From Oscillatoriales cyanobacterium (GTDB taxonomy: Bacteria; Cyanobacteriota; Cyanobacteriia; Cyanobacteriales; Laspinemataceae): a stretch of DNA of 64,000 bases. Positions 17,522-26,484 of this stretch are shown one piece after another. The notes below the pieces were generated by a model. It ran no database searches, had not been told where the DNA came from, and saw nothing but the letters and a program-made list of their open reading frames with translations. The stretch lies in contig JAABRM010000015.1 in assembly GCA_011390955.1 (NCBI GenBank), forward strand, positions 1 through 64,000, read 5' to 3'. The translations under genes were made by a program, and so were the position numbers. Each line of letters opens with the position of its first letter. The stretch's first letter is position 1.

Positions 17522-18139
17522 TTACAAGCCGGTTTTTTGCTGTAGCATCGTGTGAGTTTTCAACCCCACAACCCCATCAGGAGTCAAGCCATTCGCTTTC
17601 TGGAAATTCATCACCGCTTGTTGTGTAGCGTCATCAAATTTCCCGTTCATTTGCCGCCAATCGTACAACTTCAACGAACTAAGCTGCCGTTGTACCCGCA
17701 AAACTGTCGGGGATTCATCTCCCAGTCTGACCACCGGCTGAGTAGTCGGTTGCGGGGTTTCTGGATAAGTTTGCGCTAAAGCTTCTTGGGTTTTTGTCCC
17801 AATCACTCCATCTGGTGTCAGCCCATTATTTTGTTGAAATTGCTTCACTGCATCTTCAGTCCGAGAACCATAGTAACCTGTGGCTTTGGACTTAAAATAA
17901 CCGAGCTCTTGTAGGCGCATTTGTACCTGGACGACTCGATCGCCACTATCTCCAAACTTGATCGTAGAAGCGATCGCGGGAACAGCGGTCCCAAACACTG
18001 CGGCACTTAAAACCACAGACATCGCAGAGGAAATCGACCGACGGCTAAACTTTGGCCATTTCCCGATCCAACGACAACTCGGAATATCTTGTTGCTCGTA
18101 CACTTCAGCAAGGTGAATATAAGCGAGATTTTCCATCAC
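17522..18139 (-). CDS. Exported protein with two peptidoglycan-binding domains
   Basis: A 205-residue protein with an internal hydrophobic segment (about residues 36-58) that serves as signal or anchor. Two PG_binding_1 domains follow (about 60-115 and 125-203); each has the VRxVQxxL start and the NGLTPDGVIG / NGLTPDGVVG core that binds murein peptides. No catalytic domain is attached, so it is probably a wall-tethered accessory protein. Both start-proximal methionines (MM) are possible. Confidence 0.82.
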   Translation of the reverse strand: MMENLAYIHLAEVYEQQDIPSCRWIGKWPKFSRRSISSAMSVVLSAAVFGTAVPAIASTIKFGDSGDRVVQVQMRLQELGYFKSKATGYYGSRTEDAVKQFQQNNGLTPDGVIGTKTQEALAQTYPETPQPTTQPVVRLGDESPTVLRVQRQLSSLKLYDWRQMNGKFDDATQQAVMNFQKANGLTPDGVVGLKTHTMLQQKTGL

Positions 18140-18286
18140 TCGTGATTCCTGTTTATTCCTGTGTACTAATTAAAAAAATTCATCGCCTTAAAGGGCGATC
18201 GCGGCTCACATTCTCATCGCCCTAAATGGGAAAAATTATGGGAAAAATTTATGCTCATTTCTTGACAATCAGAATGTGTTTGCGGA

Positions 18287-19108
18287 TTAAAATTCGATTT
18301 TTGGATGAATCAAACTGTATCCTGCCGCTTTGAGCTTTTCATTGGATAGCCGTGCATTGTAGGGACGTACCTGGGGTGTCGATGGATCCCAGATTACTTT
18401 AGGCAGCCCATGACATTCAAACAAACCATCAAGGAGTTCGCCCGTAGTTATAGGTAAATCATTTCCGAGATTGTAGATGCCCCCCAACTGCTGGCAACGA
18501 ATAAAATCCAATGACCCTACAATATCATCTAAATGTATCCAATTAGCGATCTCTTGCCCGGTTCCCGGACGAGTTTTTCCCGCAATACTTTGAAAGATTC
18601 TTAACAAAGTTCGACCCGGCCCATAAATTCCCGCAATCCGAAGAAGAGAAACAGTAAGTTGCGAACTCGCTGCTGCCAATAAAACTTGCTCTGTTTTATA
18701 CAGGATCTCACCATTTTCATTCGCGGGGGATACGGGCGAATCTTCCCGAACCCATGCACCCTGTCGATCGCCATATACAGCATAACTCCCCGTATAGATA
18801 AGTTGCTGTACTGTGGGCACGTCTTTTAAAGCTGTGACTAAAGTTGCCGCAGTCTTCAAGTAAGTTTGCTCATAGTTAGTGCGGTTTTTCGCCCCGACAC
18901 TGAGCAATACCACTTGTCGATCTTGTAACACATCCCGCATCGTATCCAGGTCATCACCTCGGAGAATCACGACCCGCTGGGCAACTTCTTCCAACTCAGG
19001 CACTCGTTCGGGAGTCGTGGTGGTTGCGGTAACGGTATGACCCGCTTCTGTCCACAGCTTTGCCACAGCCTTGCCCACATATCCGCAACCAATAATAATA
19101 ATGTTCAT
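18287..19108 (-). CDS. NAD(P)-dependent epimerase/dehydratase-like protein
   Basis: A 273-residue Rossmann-fold protein of the extended SDR superfamily. MNIIIIGCGYVGKAVAKLW at the start gives the GxGxxG nucleotide site. YTGSYAVYGD holds the catalytic-type tyrosine region, and an RIAGIYGPGR segment corresponds to the conserved substrate domain. The substrate is unknown, probably a nucleotide sugar or similar. A TTGTTGG repeat array abuts its start codon. Confidence 0.85.
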   Translation of the reverse strand: MNIIIIGCGYVGKAVAKLWTEAGHTVTATTTTPERVPELEEVAQRVVILRGDDLDTMRDVLQDRQVVLLSVGAKNRTNYEQTYLKTAATLVTALKDVPTVQQLIYTGSYAVYGDRQGAWVREDSPVSPANENGEILYKTEQVLLAAASSQLTVSLLRIAGIYGPGRTLLRIFQSIAGKTRPGTGQEIANWIHLDDIVGSLDFIRCQQLGGIYNLGNDLPITTGELLDGLFECHGLPKVIWDPSTPQVRPYNARLSNEKLKAAGYSLIHPKIEF

Positions 19109-19300
19109 GTTGTTAGTTGTTAGTTGTTTGTTGGTTGTTGGTTGTTGGTTGTTGGTTGTTGTTTGTTGGTTGTTGGTTGTTGGTTGTTGGTTGTTGGTTG
19201 TTGGTTGTTGGTTGTTGTTTGTTGTTTGTTGTTAGTTGTTTGTTGGTTGTTGGTTGTTGGTTGTTGGTTGTTGGTTGTTGGTTGTTGGTTGTTGTTGGGA
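19109..19300. repeat. TTGTTGG heptamer array
   Basis: About 25 copies of a seven-base unit (TTGTTGG with TTGTTTG and TTAGTTG variants) directly precede the epimerase gene on the minus strand. Open frames in it come from its lack of stops. Confidence 0.85.
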
Positions 19301-19530
19301 GAAGTGAAAAGTCGTAGGGGCGAATGGCCATTCGCCCGTACAAAATAAATCTCACTATTCACTATTCACTATTCACTATTCACTATTCACTATTCACTTT
19401 TCCTCTTTTCTCTTTCCTCTTTCCTCTTTCCTGTTTTTTGGGTTAGGGATTATTTCGTTATTAGTTCTACCTTGATGGGGTAGATTTAGCGCCGATTTTA
19501 CCATAAATCTCAGCTAAATCTCAACTAAAT
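19301..19530. other. Spacer with CACTATT and CCTCTTT repeats
   Basis: Six tandem CACTATT heptamers (about 19352-19395) and CTCTTTC repeats are followed by AT-rich sequence with TCTCAACTAAA repeats. No gene seen. Confidence 0.5.
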
Positions 19531-21018
19531 CTAAAATAAATCAACCCCTTCAAACTTTTTCTGTGCCCGAGCATTAGCCGCTTCCCCACAAGTGCGCGGG
19601 GTGGGGAACATTTTCCCCGGATTAGCTAAACCTTTGGGGTTGAAAACTTCGCGCACCCATTGCATCGTTTCGAGGTCAGTTTCCGTAAACATATTCGGCA
19701 TATAGCATTTTTTATCAGCCCCAATGCCATGTTCACCAGAGAGACTGCCGCCAACTTTGACGCAAATTTTCAGAATTTCGCCGCCCACTTCTTCCACTGA
19801 TTCCAAAGCACCAGGGACAGAATTATCATAAAGGATTAACGGATGTAAATTGCCATCCCCGGCATGAAATACATTGGCAATTTTATAACCGGATTTTTCG
19901 CTGAGAGACTCAATTTCTTTCAGCACATAAGATAGTTGCGTCCGAGGAATTACCCCATCTTGCACATAATAATCGGGACTGATATGACCCGCCGCCGCAA
20001 AAGCGGCTTTCCGTCCTTTCCAGAGTTTTAAGCGTTGTTCTGGGTCGCTGGCAGTGGTGACGTTACGCGCTCCATTTTTTTGGCAAATTTCCGTAATCAG
20101 CTTTTTATTTGCATCGACTTCTACTTGCAATCCGTCCACTTCTACTAATAAAATACTCACCGCATCTCGCGGATAACAGCCGGTGGCCACTACGTCTTCT
20201 ACGGCATTAATACTCAGGTTATCCATGATTTCCATGCCACCGGGAATAATGCCCGCACTAATAATGTCGGAAACCGTCGCCGCTGCTGCTTCCATGCTGG
20301 TAAAATCCGCTAATAAAACACAGATTGATTCTTGGGTTTTGAGGATACGCAAGGTGATTTCTGTGGCAATGCCCAGAGTGCCTTCGGAACCGACAAATAA
20401 ACCCGTGAGGTCTATTCCGGGCATTTCGGGAATTTCGCCGCCTACATCGACAATTGAACCATCGGGCAGGACTAATTTTAAACCTAAAACATGGTTGGTG
20501 GTGACGCCGTATTTCAGGCAGTGAACGCCGCCAGAATTTTCGGCAATGTTGCCGCCAATGGAACAAATAATTTGACTGGAAGGGTCGGGGGCAAAATAAA
20601 ATCCGGCGCCGCTGACCGCTTGTGTGACCCAGTTGTTAATCACTCCCGGTTGCACCACAACGCGCTGGTTTTCTAGGTCAATAGAGAGGATTTTCCGCAT
20701 CAGGGCGGTGACGATCAGGACGCAGTTTTCTACGGGTAAAGCGCCCCCGGATAGTCCAGTTCCCGCCCCTCGCGCTACCCAGGGGATTTGGTGGCGATCG
20801 CAGATTTTCACCGCTGCGGCTACCTGTTCCGTGGTACGGGGCAGTACCACCAAGGCTGGACGTTGCCGATAGCTGGTTAATCCATCACATTCATAAGTCA
20901 ATAATTCTTCTTTCCGCTGGATTACCCCGTCTTTCCCGATCGCCCGTTCAAATTCTTGGACGATCGGTTTCCAGTTGCGGGGCGCATTGGTGGTTGTGGT
21001 TGTTTCTTGAGTCAGCAT
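19531..21018 (-). CDS. glcD: Glycolate oxidase/dehydrogenase FAD-binding subunit
   Basis: A 495-residue FAD-linked oxidase that converts glycolate to glyoxylate in photorespiration. The PCMH-type FAD domain shows VARGAGTGLSGGALP and the PDPSSQIICSIGGNIAENSGG segment. The C-terminal cap domain carries NVFHAGDGNLHPLI and the SGEHGIGADK motif of the GlcD/DLD family. ATG at 21018 is preferred over one nine codons upstream (21045). No glcE or glcF partner is adjacent. Some homologues act on D-lactate, so dual specificity is possible. Confidence 0.9.
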   Translation of the reverse strand: MLTQETTTTTNAPRNWKPIVQEFERAIGKDGVIQRKEELLTYECDGLTSYRQRPALVVLPRTTEQVAAAVKICDRHQIPWVARGAGTGLSGGALPVENCVLIVTALMRKILSIDLENQRVVVQPGVINNWVTQAVSGAGFYFAPDPSSQIICSIGGNIAENSGGVHCLKYGVTTNHVLGLKLVLPDGSIVDVGGEIPEMPGIDLTGLFVGSEGTLGIATEITLRILKTQESICVLLADFTSMEAAAATVSDIISAGIIPGGMEIMDNLSINAVEDVVATGCYPRDAVSILLVEVDGLQVEVDANKKLITEICQKNGARNVTTASDPEQRLKLWKGRKAAFAAAGHISPDYYVQDGVIPRTQLSYVLKEIESLSEKSGYKIANVFHAGDGNLHPLILYDNSVPGALESVEEVGGEILKICVKVGGSLSGEHGIGADKKCYMPNMFTETDLETMQWVREVFNPKGLANPGKMFPTPRTCGEAANARAQKKFEGVDLF

Positions 21019-21263
21019 GGTTAGGTGATTTCGAGGAAATAGCACTTTGCGGAGTTATGAAGTACAAAACAAACCTGTCATTCCCGCGCAGGCGGGAATC
21101 CAGAAAACCTCTGTAATCCAATAAAAACCGCTATATGATTTAATTTAACGATAAATCTTGGAACTGACGCAAATTAGCCAATTATTTTGGGGATTTTTTG
21201 GTTGCTGTTGACTGTGATATGTTATTTGTAACCTTATGTAGCCTATAGGAAATCACGAATAAT

Positions 21264-21410
21264 TAAGTAGGTGAACATAATTAATTGCACTTTTCGTTCC
21301 CCACCGTAAATCCTTGGATTCCCGCCGGAGTTTACCCCCGCGAATGCGTGGGGCGGGAATGACAGTTTTTCTCCCGATCTGGTCTGCATTTATTTCTGCC
21401 CACCTACTTA
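21264..21410. mobile_element. MITE-like element, 147 bp, inverted copy
   Basis: Begins TAAGTAGGTGAACATAATTA and ends TTTCTGCCCACCTACTTA, so the terminal inverted repeats are exact over ten bases. Read on the minus strand it aligns with 234-362. A CATTCCCGC palindrome at 21078-21112 is a related fragment. Confidence 0.65.
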
Positions 21411-21430
21411 TAATAACTTTATAATAACTA

Positions 21431-22792
21431 TTAAATAATCGCGTTTAAATTACTGGCAACTTGGTTTAACTGTTCCATTTCCTGCTTCGCATGACTCATC
21501 CCCACCGCACTTTCTTGGGCAGCGCGATTGATTTCTTGAATCCCTACCAGGGCTTCTTGGATAATTGCCCCTTGCTGTTGGGCGATCGCGGTAATTTCTT
21601 CACTGTTCAGAAAAACCGTATTCATCGCCTCAACGATTTGCTCAACTTCATGGAGCATTTTAGTAGTTATTTTAAGTTTTTCCTGGAAAATTTGGCGACT
21701 GCGATCGGTTCCCATCACTGTAGACTTAATATTTTGTTGAATTTGGGCAATCAATAAGTAAATTTTTTCTCCAGCTTTTTGACTTTGATTGGCTAATTGA
21801 CGAATTTCTTTAGCAACCACGGCAAATTCTTTGCCCTTTTCCCCCGCACGGGTCGCTTCCATTGAGGCATTTAAGGCCAACATATTGGTATGATTCCCTA
21901 ATTCACTGACTAACTCAGAGATATTCGCAATTTGTTGAGTTTGCTGCCGTAACTCGATAATTTCCCCTTGGAGGCTTTCCACGGTTTCGCTTAAGCTGGC
22001 CATATCTAACAACATTTTTTGCTCGGTTTTATGGCTATGTTCAACTAATGCTTTGACTTCCCCCGCACTCCCATTTACTTGGATCGCCTGCTCAATGGAA
22101 TTATGAGAGAAATTATTCAGTTGCCCCATCATTATTTTCGTTTGACCAACAGCGATCGCCTGTTTTTGGGTTAACAATTCTTGATCGCTAATCGCGATCG
22201 CAATCTTTGTGGAAGAATTCGCCAGAGTTTTCAGGGTGGTTTTTAACTGATGTTGCAGCCCAAAAATTAACCATAAAATCAGTCCAGAACAAACCAAGTT
22301 AGCGGCAAAGATGACTAATATATTGGTTTGATACCGGGCAAGTTTGGTGCGAGAAAAATTTTCCATTGCCGTGACTCCCTCATTCGTAAGCACCCAATGA
22401 TTCTCACTATGGTTAATCAGGGTATCTTTAGCACCGGGATTTCTGCGGAAATCGGCAATAATCTGTTTGAGTTCATTCCAAGATTTCGCGATCGCCTGAT
22501 ATTCCGCCAAAACCACTGGATCCTTGACCCGAGGCAACCCCAGAGTAACATCCCCATCGATCGGTCCAACCATCAAGCGATCTATTTCACCAATTAACTC
22601 ATCAGACCTTTGCCCAGCTAACTCTAACTTCACCAGTCGCTGCGTCCTTCCTCTAACAATTCCCGCTGAATTGACCACTCGCACATCATGTCTCATCAGA
22701 TTGAGAAAATAATACACAGAGCCTAAACTAATCATAGAAGAAATCAACAACGCTCCCGCAGCTAATCTTAACTGAGCAGTGGTTTTCATCAC
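21431..22792 (-). CDS. Methyl-accepting chemotaxis protein with PilJ/NarX-type sensor
   Basis: A 453-residue membrane receptor. TM1 is at about residues 10-30, a PilJ/NarX-like four-helix periplasmic region (NSAGIVRGRTQRLVKLELAG) lies between, and TM2 is at about 155-178. The cytoplasmic part is a coiled-coil signalling domain with the hairpin tip ALNASMEATRAGEKGKEFAV at about residues 305-325, the contact site for CheA/CheW. In filamentous cyanobacteria such receptors control gliding or phototaxis through type IV pili; that role is inferred. No che or pil genes are nearby. Confidence 0.88.
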   Translation of the reverse strand: MMKTTAQLRLAAGALLISSMISLGSVYYFLNLMRHDVRVVNSAGIVRGRTQRLVKLELAGQRSDELIGEIDRLMVGPIDGDVTLGLPRVKDPVVLAEYQAIAKSWNELKQIIADFRRNPGAKDTLINHSENHWVLTNEGVTAMENFSRTKLARYQTNILVIFAANLVCSGLILWLIFGLQHQLKTTLKTLANSSTKIAIAISDQELLTQKQAIAVGQTKIMMGQLNNFSHNSIEQAIQVNGSAGEVKALVEHSHKTEQKMLLDMASLSETVESLQGEIIELRQQTQQIANISELVSELGNHTNMLALNASMEATRAGEKGKEFAVVAKEIRQLANQSQKAGEKIYLLIAQIQQNIKSTVMGTDRSRQIFQEKLKITTKMLHEVEQIVEAMNTVFLNSEEITAIAQQQGAIIQEALVGIQEINRAAQESAVGMSHAKQEMEQLNQVASNLNAII

Positions 22793-23160
22793 CTGTCTCG
22801 CCTCTTGGTAAAATAATCTGTTGTCGTCAAACCTTTAGGTGAAGGGTTGACCACAGTTAATCATAAACTGTAGAAAATGTTATAGAATGGTATAAAAGCA
22901 AAAACTTAACGGCTTGACACCCGGAACAAAACTCTTCTCTATTGGGAGACCTGTGACAAGGCAATTGGGTATATCCACCAGTTTTAAACTTCCTGAAAAT
23001 AGCTCAGTAGAGTAGCTTTGCTGTCAAATAGGGCGAGTTGCGCCCGATTTTAAGCCTGTGGACAGGGTGCTGCCGACAGTCCTGGATGAAGCAGGAAGCG
23101 AACTCTCTATTCTTCGGAGTAGTTAAAGTAGAACCAATTTTCTACAGTTTCGTACAACGG
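22793..23160. other. Spacer with possible decayed coding remnant
   Basis: Bases about 23017-23107 read in one frame as APDFKPVDRVLPTVLDEAGS and eight more residues before a stop, preceded by stops. Tails of this general type end some IS605-family TnpB proteins, so a remnant is possible but unproven. A GGGCG-AGTTG-CGCCC hairpin lies at 23031-23045. Confidence 0.25.
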
Positions 23161-23332
23161 TATATTAGACTTCTGGCAGAATTCGTTCAAAGCCCCCCTT
23201 CTGAAGGGGGGTTGGGGGGATCGATCCGGTATTTTTTCAGAGATATATATTAGACTTTTGGCGGAATTCGTTCAAAGCCCCCCGAATTGGCGGGGGGTTG
23301 GGGGATCGATCCGGTATTTTTTCAGAGATATA
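23161..23332. repeat. Two tandem 85-bp units with G/C-run hairpins
   Basis: Units at 23161-23245 and 23246-23332 share TTAGACTT.TGGC.GAATTC flanks, the AGCCCCCC..GGGGGG core and the GATCCGGTATTTTTTCAGAG tail. The core is the one in 6584-6667. Confidence 0.8.
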
Positions 23333-23399
23333 TATAACATCGAGATGAGATGAATTTGCGTGAGTCCTAAAATTGGGGGACGCGATCGCCAACACAGAT

Positions 23400-23424
23400 A
23401 GAGGTACAAAACTTTTGTACCTCT
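23400..23424. promoter_or_regulatory. 25-base perfect dyad
   Basis: AGAGGTACAAAA and TTTTGTACCTCT flank a single C. It has no T-run and could be an operator or RNA hairpin. The neighbours are the cyAbrB 3' region and repeats. Confidence 0.35.
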
Positions 23425-23499
23425 AGGTGAGGATATTTTGATCTTAATGTTTAGGCTTTTGAGTGATTTAGCTTATGCCTTCTTTATTAACCACTGTTT

Positions 23500-23593
23500 A
23501 CCTGTAGGGCATCGTCGAGTATCGGCCAAGAATAGTCCGTAAGATCCTTACAACCCAAAAATCCACCACAGCGGACTGAGCAGACCTACAGGT
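23500..23593. other. Candidate structured RNA region
   Basis: Three nested complementary pairs lie in 94 bases: ACCTGTAGG with CCTACAGGT outside, AGTCCG with CGGACT inside, and GTAAG-ATC-CTTAC innermost. The nested order predicts one long stem-loop with interior loops. It lies 67 bases beyond the stop of cyAbrB, so it could be its 3' UTR or an independent RNA. I do not recognise the family. Confidence 0.3.
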
Positions 23594-23659
23594 ATAACAG
23601 GCGGTTACAACTTAAAAAACGGGAATCCCGGTTTAACAATTATTTAGTAAACAACTAAA

Positions 23660-24046
23660 TTATTCACCGTCTGAGGATGAATCAACTTGTTTCAAGTGAA
23701 TATGCTTACGTCCAACGGTAATTTCAAACTCATCTCCGGGAGTGAGATTCATCTGTTTGGTATAAGCGGATCCAATTAGCAAGTTCCCATTAGACTGAAC
23801 TGTAATCCGATAGCTGGCTTGGCGGCCTCCCCGACGGCCTTCGCCACTGCCGGTGCTGTCTAAAGTGATGCCCTCAGCATCAATTAGGGCATTGAGAAAT
23901 GCCATCATATTCACCCGTTCGAGACCATTCTTGGTGACAGTGTAGTAGCCGGATGCTTTGGCTTTTTCCTCTTTACTCGATTTTTCTAACTCTTTAACTT
24001 TTTTGAGTAGGTCTTCTCCAGTTAGCGGAATTGGTTGACTAGACAT
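23660..24046 (-). CDS. Cyanobacterial AbrB-like transcriptional regulator (cyAbrB)
   Basis: A 128-residue DNA-binding protein of the cyAbrB family, which in Synechocystis tunes carbon/nitrogen and redox genes. The N-terminal part, LTGEDLLKKVKELEKSSKEE then GYYTVTKNGLERVN, is typical of the family, followed by the C-terminal AbrB fold (TPGDEFEITVGRKHIHLKQ). The Shine-Dalgarno GAGGAAA lies about seven bases before the ATG. Which of the two cyAbrB paralogues it matches cannot be fixed here. It stands alone with long repeat-rich flanks. Confidence 0.9.
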   Translation of the reverse strand: MSSQPIPLTGEDLLKKVKELEKSSKEEKAKASGYYTVTKNGLERVNMMAFLNALIDAEGITLDSTGSGEGRRGGRQASYRITVQSNGNLLIGSAYTKQMNLTPGDEFEITVGRKHIHLKQVDSSSDGE

Positions 24047-25034
24047 TTTTCGATTTCCTCTTCGAGAACTGAAAGTATTGTATCATTAACTCTAGAAAAT
24101 TTTATCAAAATTATCCATCAATATTTTTTCAGAACAATTTAGCCCTGTGGACTAAACCTGCCATCGGGCTAAATCACCCAGAAGGCGAAAGTTAAGGCTA
24201 ATTCAGTCAAAATTAGCCTAGGGATTCAGTAATGGTTGGGCAATTACCCAGATTTCGGGGTTGAAGGGGAAAAAAATAGCGGGGAAAAGATATTTTCGGC
24301 TCAGGTATTTTAGGCGCGATCGCCTAGACATCCGCCTAGACATCAGGGTTGAACAACCGGAACACATCATCCCCTGAAGAATCGGAATCCTCAAGGGGCC
24401 GATTCAGTCGCAATCATCAAATCACTCGATGAGAATTTCCGATCCAAACCCAGGGCAGGAGGCTAACAACTCTCCGAGTAATCACGATCTGCCTTGACAT
24501 TTTTGCCGTTCCAGACTAATGGGATCCGACCCCTGGGATATGGGCAAACAGCCGTCACAAAGTGTGGTCACAAAATGGTGACATCAACCGATACCATTGA
24601 AGAGGTTTGTCGTCTAATAGAAAATTCTGGCTTTCATCGCGGACAGATCCCCCCAACCCCCCTTAAAAAGGGGGGCTTTTTAGCCGGGGAAAGCCATAAT
24701 TTTCTAGTGATTATGGTAGGGCTGCACGATCGTTCGAGAACCAGCGGGAAATTTTATCGGTGAACTAAAATTTCTCGCTTGCCTGTTTGTTCCGATCGGT
24801 GCGATCGCCCTATTAGGGCGATCGTCTGGGAACAGTCATTGCCAAATCAGTAAAAATACGGGGAAAATTTAGATCCGGTGCCGCCACAAATGGCACATCT
24901 ATATATTGATATAGATATTGATATAGGGACCCTAAATCATTCCGACAATAGACAATTCTGGCAAAATTCTCGTTCATCCTTCCTGGGGCTTGGGGGCTTG
25001 GGGGTATATCTACAGGATGAAAGCCAGAATAGTC
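24047..25034. other. Long spacer upstream of cyAbrB, no gene
   Basis: Holds inverted repeats TTTAGCCC..GGGCTAAA (about 24138-24173) and AGGCTAATT..AATTAGCCT (about 24197-24222), the palindromic G/C-run repeat at 24646-24681, a HIP1-containing palindrome CGATCGCCCTA/TAGGGCGATCG at 24802-24824, and GATATTGATATAG repeats near 24905. Short frames lack ribosome binding sites. Confidence 0.45.
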
Positions 25035-25254
25035 TAAGTAAAAGGGCACAAATAAATTCACCACAGACCCCATGAGAATTTAGGGGCGATCGCGAATCAC
25101 CTCTACACGAACCGCGCAGGCGTAAATCCTTGGATTCCCGCATATAGGGAGAAAAGAGGAGAGAGAAAAGAGGAGAGAGAATATATTTCCGATTTACTCT
25201 TTACTCTTTACTCTAATGGTTTATGTGGTTAATTTATTTATGCACGTCTACTTA
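25035..25254. mobile_element. Diverged MITE-like copy, 220 bp
   Basis: Left end TAAGTAAAAGGGCACAAATA and right end TTTATGCACGTCTACTTA are imperfect inverted repeats over about 24 bases and match the family at 234-362. The interior shares AATCCTTGGATTCCCGC with the copy at 21264-21410 and contains GAGAGAAAAGAG repeats. Confidence 0.55.
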
Positions 25255-25256
25255 TA

Positions 25257-25340
25257 CCGTTTTCAATAAAAAATGCAACTTTGTTGGGCTCGGCGGCTTG
25301 CACCCAAAGAAGTTGCATGAATTTTTGTAAATGGTATTAC
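25257..25340. repeat. Palindromic element around ATGCAACTTTGTTGGG
   Basis: ATGCAACTTTGTTGGG faces CACCCAAAGAAGTTGCAT across a short loop, with outer TACC and GGTA arms. It touches the stop codon of the lectin gene, so it may also end that transcript. Confidence 0.6.
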
Positions 25341-26350
25341 TCCAATCTCCATGTTTGATCGGTGGGCAAACCGCTATCTCGATCGCGTCCAGATAGTTGG
25401 CAATCCCAAAGTTGAAGTGATCCCCAATTTTTTTTCCCAGGTCTACCAGCTACATCAATACATTTTCCCGATAATCTGTTTCTAATGAAACCATCATCTG
25501 TCATCGTCCATATTTGATCTGTCGGGGAACCGTTATCAGGATTTAGGCCAGACAGTTCACAATCCGAAAGTTGAATTATTGAGCCATTAGACCGACCTGG
25601 GGCGCCAGATACATCAAGACATTTTCCTGATAATGTGTTCACAATAAACCCATTAAGATTAAATGTCCATCTTTGATCTGACGGGGAATTGTTATCGGGA
25701 TTCAACCCAGACAGTTCACAATCCGAAAGTTGAATTCTTGCGCCATTAGAGTTACCTGGGGCGCCAGATACATCAAGACATTTTCCTGATTGTATGTTTA
25801 CGATAAAACTTCCCGATGAATTGACCGTTAGCCGACTACTGTAAATGTCTAAGTTCCATCTTTGATTGGGGCTGCCATGACAAGGCCAAGCAATAACTTG
25901 AGCGCCGTTATGGGGTCCGTTACCTTCCGGATTAGCAATATCCAAACATAAGCCGCCAAAGTCTGGAGCTTGAATTGTCCCGTTACTATTTAATACAAAT
26001 CTTTGATTGGGGTCACTATGACAAGGCCAAGCAATAACTTGAGCGCCGTTCTGGGGTCCCTTACCTTCTGGATTAGCAATATTCAAACATAATCCGCCAA
26101 AGTCTGGAGCTTGAATTGTCCCGTTACTATTTAATACAAATCTTTGATTGGGGCCACTATGACAAGGCCAAGCAATAACTTGAGCGCCTTTCTGCGGTTC
26201 TTTACCTTCCGGATTAGCAATATCCAAACATAAGCCGCCAAAGTCTGGAGCTTGAATAATACTTTGTGCATGAACACTGGGAGCATTAACAACATGGAAC
26301 GCTGCAATAAAAGCAGTAAATAAGGATGATGCGTTATTGAAGTAACTCAT
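25337..26350 (-). CDS. Secreted ricin-type beta-trefoil lectin, two trefoils
   Basis: A 337-residue protein with a signal peptide (about residues 1-29, cleavage near VHAQS). Six carbohydrate-binding repeats follow. The first three are about 43 residues each with IQAPDFGGLCLDIANPEG and Q-x-W variants NQRF, NQRF, NQRW. The next three are about 50 residues with GKCLDVSGAPG and DQRW, DQIW, DQTW. Three repeats make one trefoil, so two are present. No catalytic domain is attached. ATG at 26350 is chosen because GGAG precedes it; an in-frame codon at 26377 lacks one. The ligand and function are unknown; adhesion or sugar capture outside the cell is inferred. Confidence 0.88.
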   Translation of the reverse strand: MSYFNNASSLFTAFIAAFHVVNAPSVHAQSIIQAPDFGGLCLDIANPEGKEPQKGAQVIAWPCHSGPNQRFVLNSNGTIQAPDFGGLCLNIANPEGKGPQNGAQVIAWPCHSDPNQRFVLNSNGTIQAPDFGGLCLDIANPEGNGPHNGAQVIAWPCHGSPNQRWNLDIYSSRLTVNSSGSFIVNIQSGKCLDVSGAPGNSNGARIQLSDCELSGLNPDNNSPSDQRWTFNLNGFIVNTLSGKCLDVSGAPGRSNGSIIQLSDCELSGLNPDNGSPTDQIWTMTDDGFIRNRLSGKCIDVAGRPGKKNWGSLQLWDCQLSGRDRDSGLPTDQTWRLE

Positions 26351-26484
26351 GTTTATTCTCCAATAGCTATCGGACAAAGGACAAGGATGTATAAGCCTAT
26401 CTATATGTTAGAAGGAAGAGATTGATGACAGAAATGGAATTTAGCCGAAAACGATCAAAATATTTTTTCTCCTATTGTGTCCCA

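Noticed and set aside
19113-19362. Frames of 66-80 codons on both strands
   Set aside because: The TTGTTGG array lacks stops in most frames; products are pure Q/T/N or V/G/C/W/L repeats.
20183-20676. Frames antisense to glcD
   Set aside because: They are shadows of a fully supported gene with conserved motifs in the other frame.
23038-23253. 71-codon plus-strand frame
   Set aside because: It overlaps the palindromic repeats and has neither ribosome binding site nor plausible composition.
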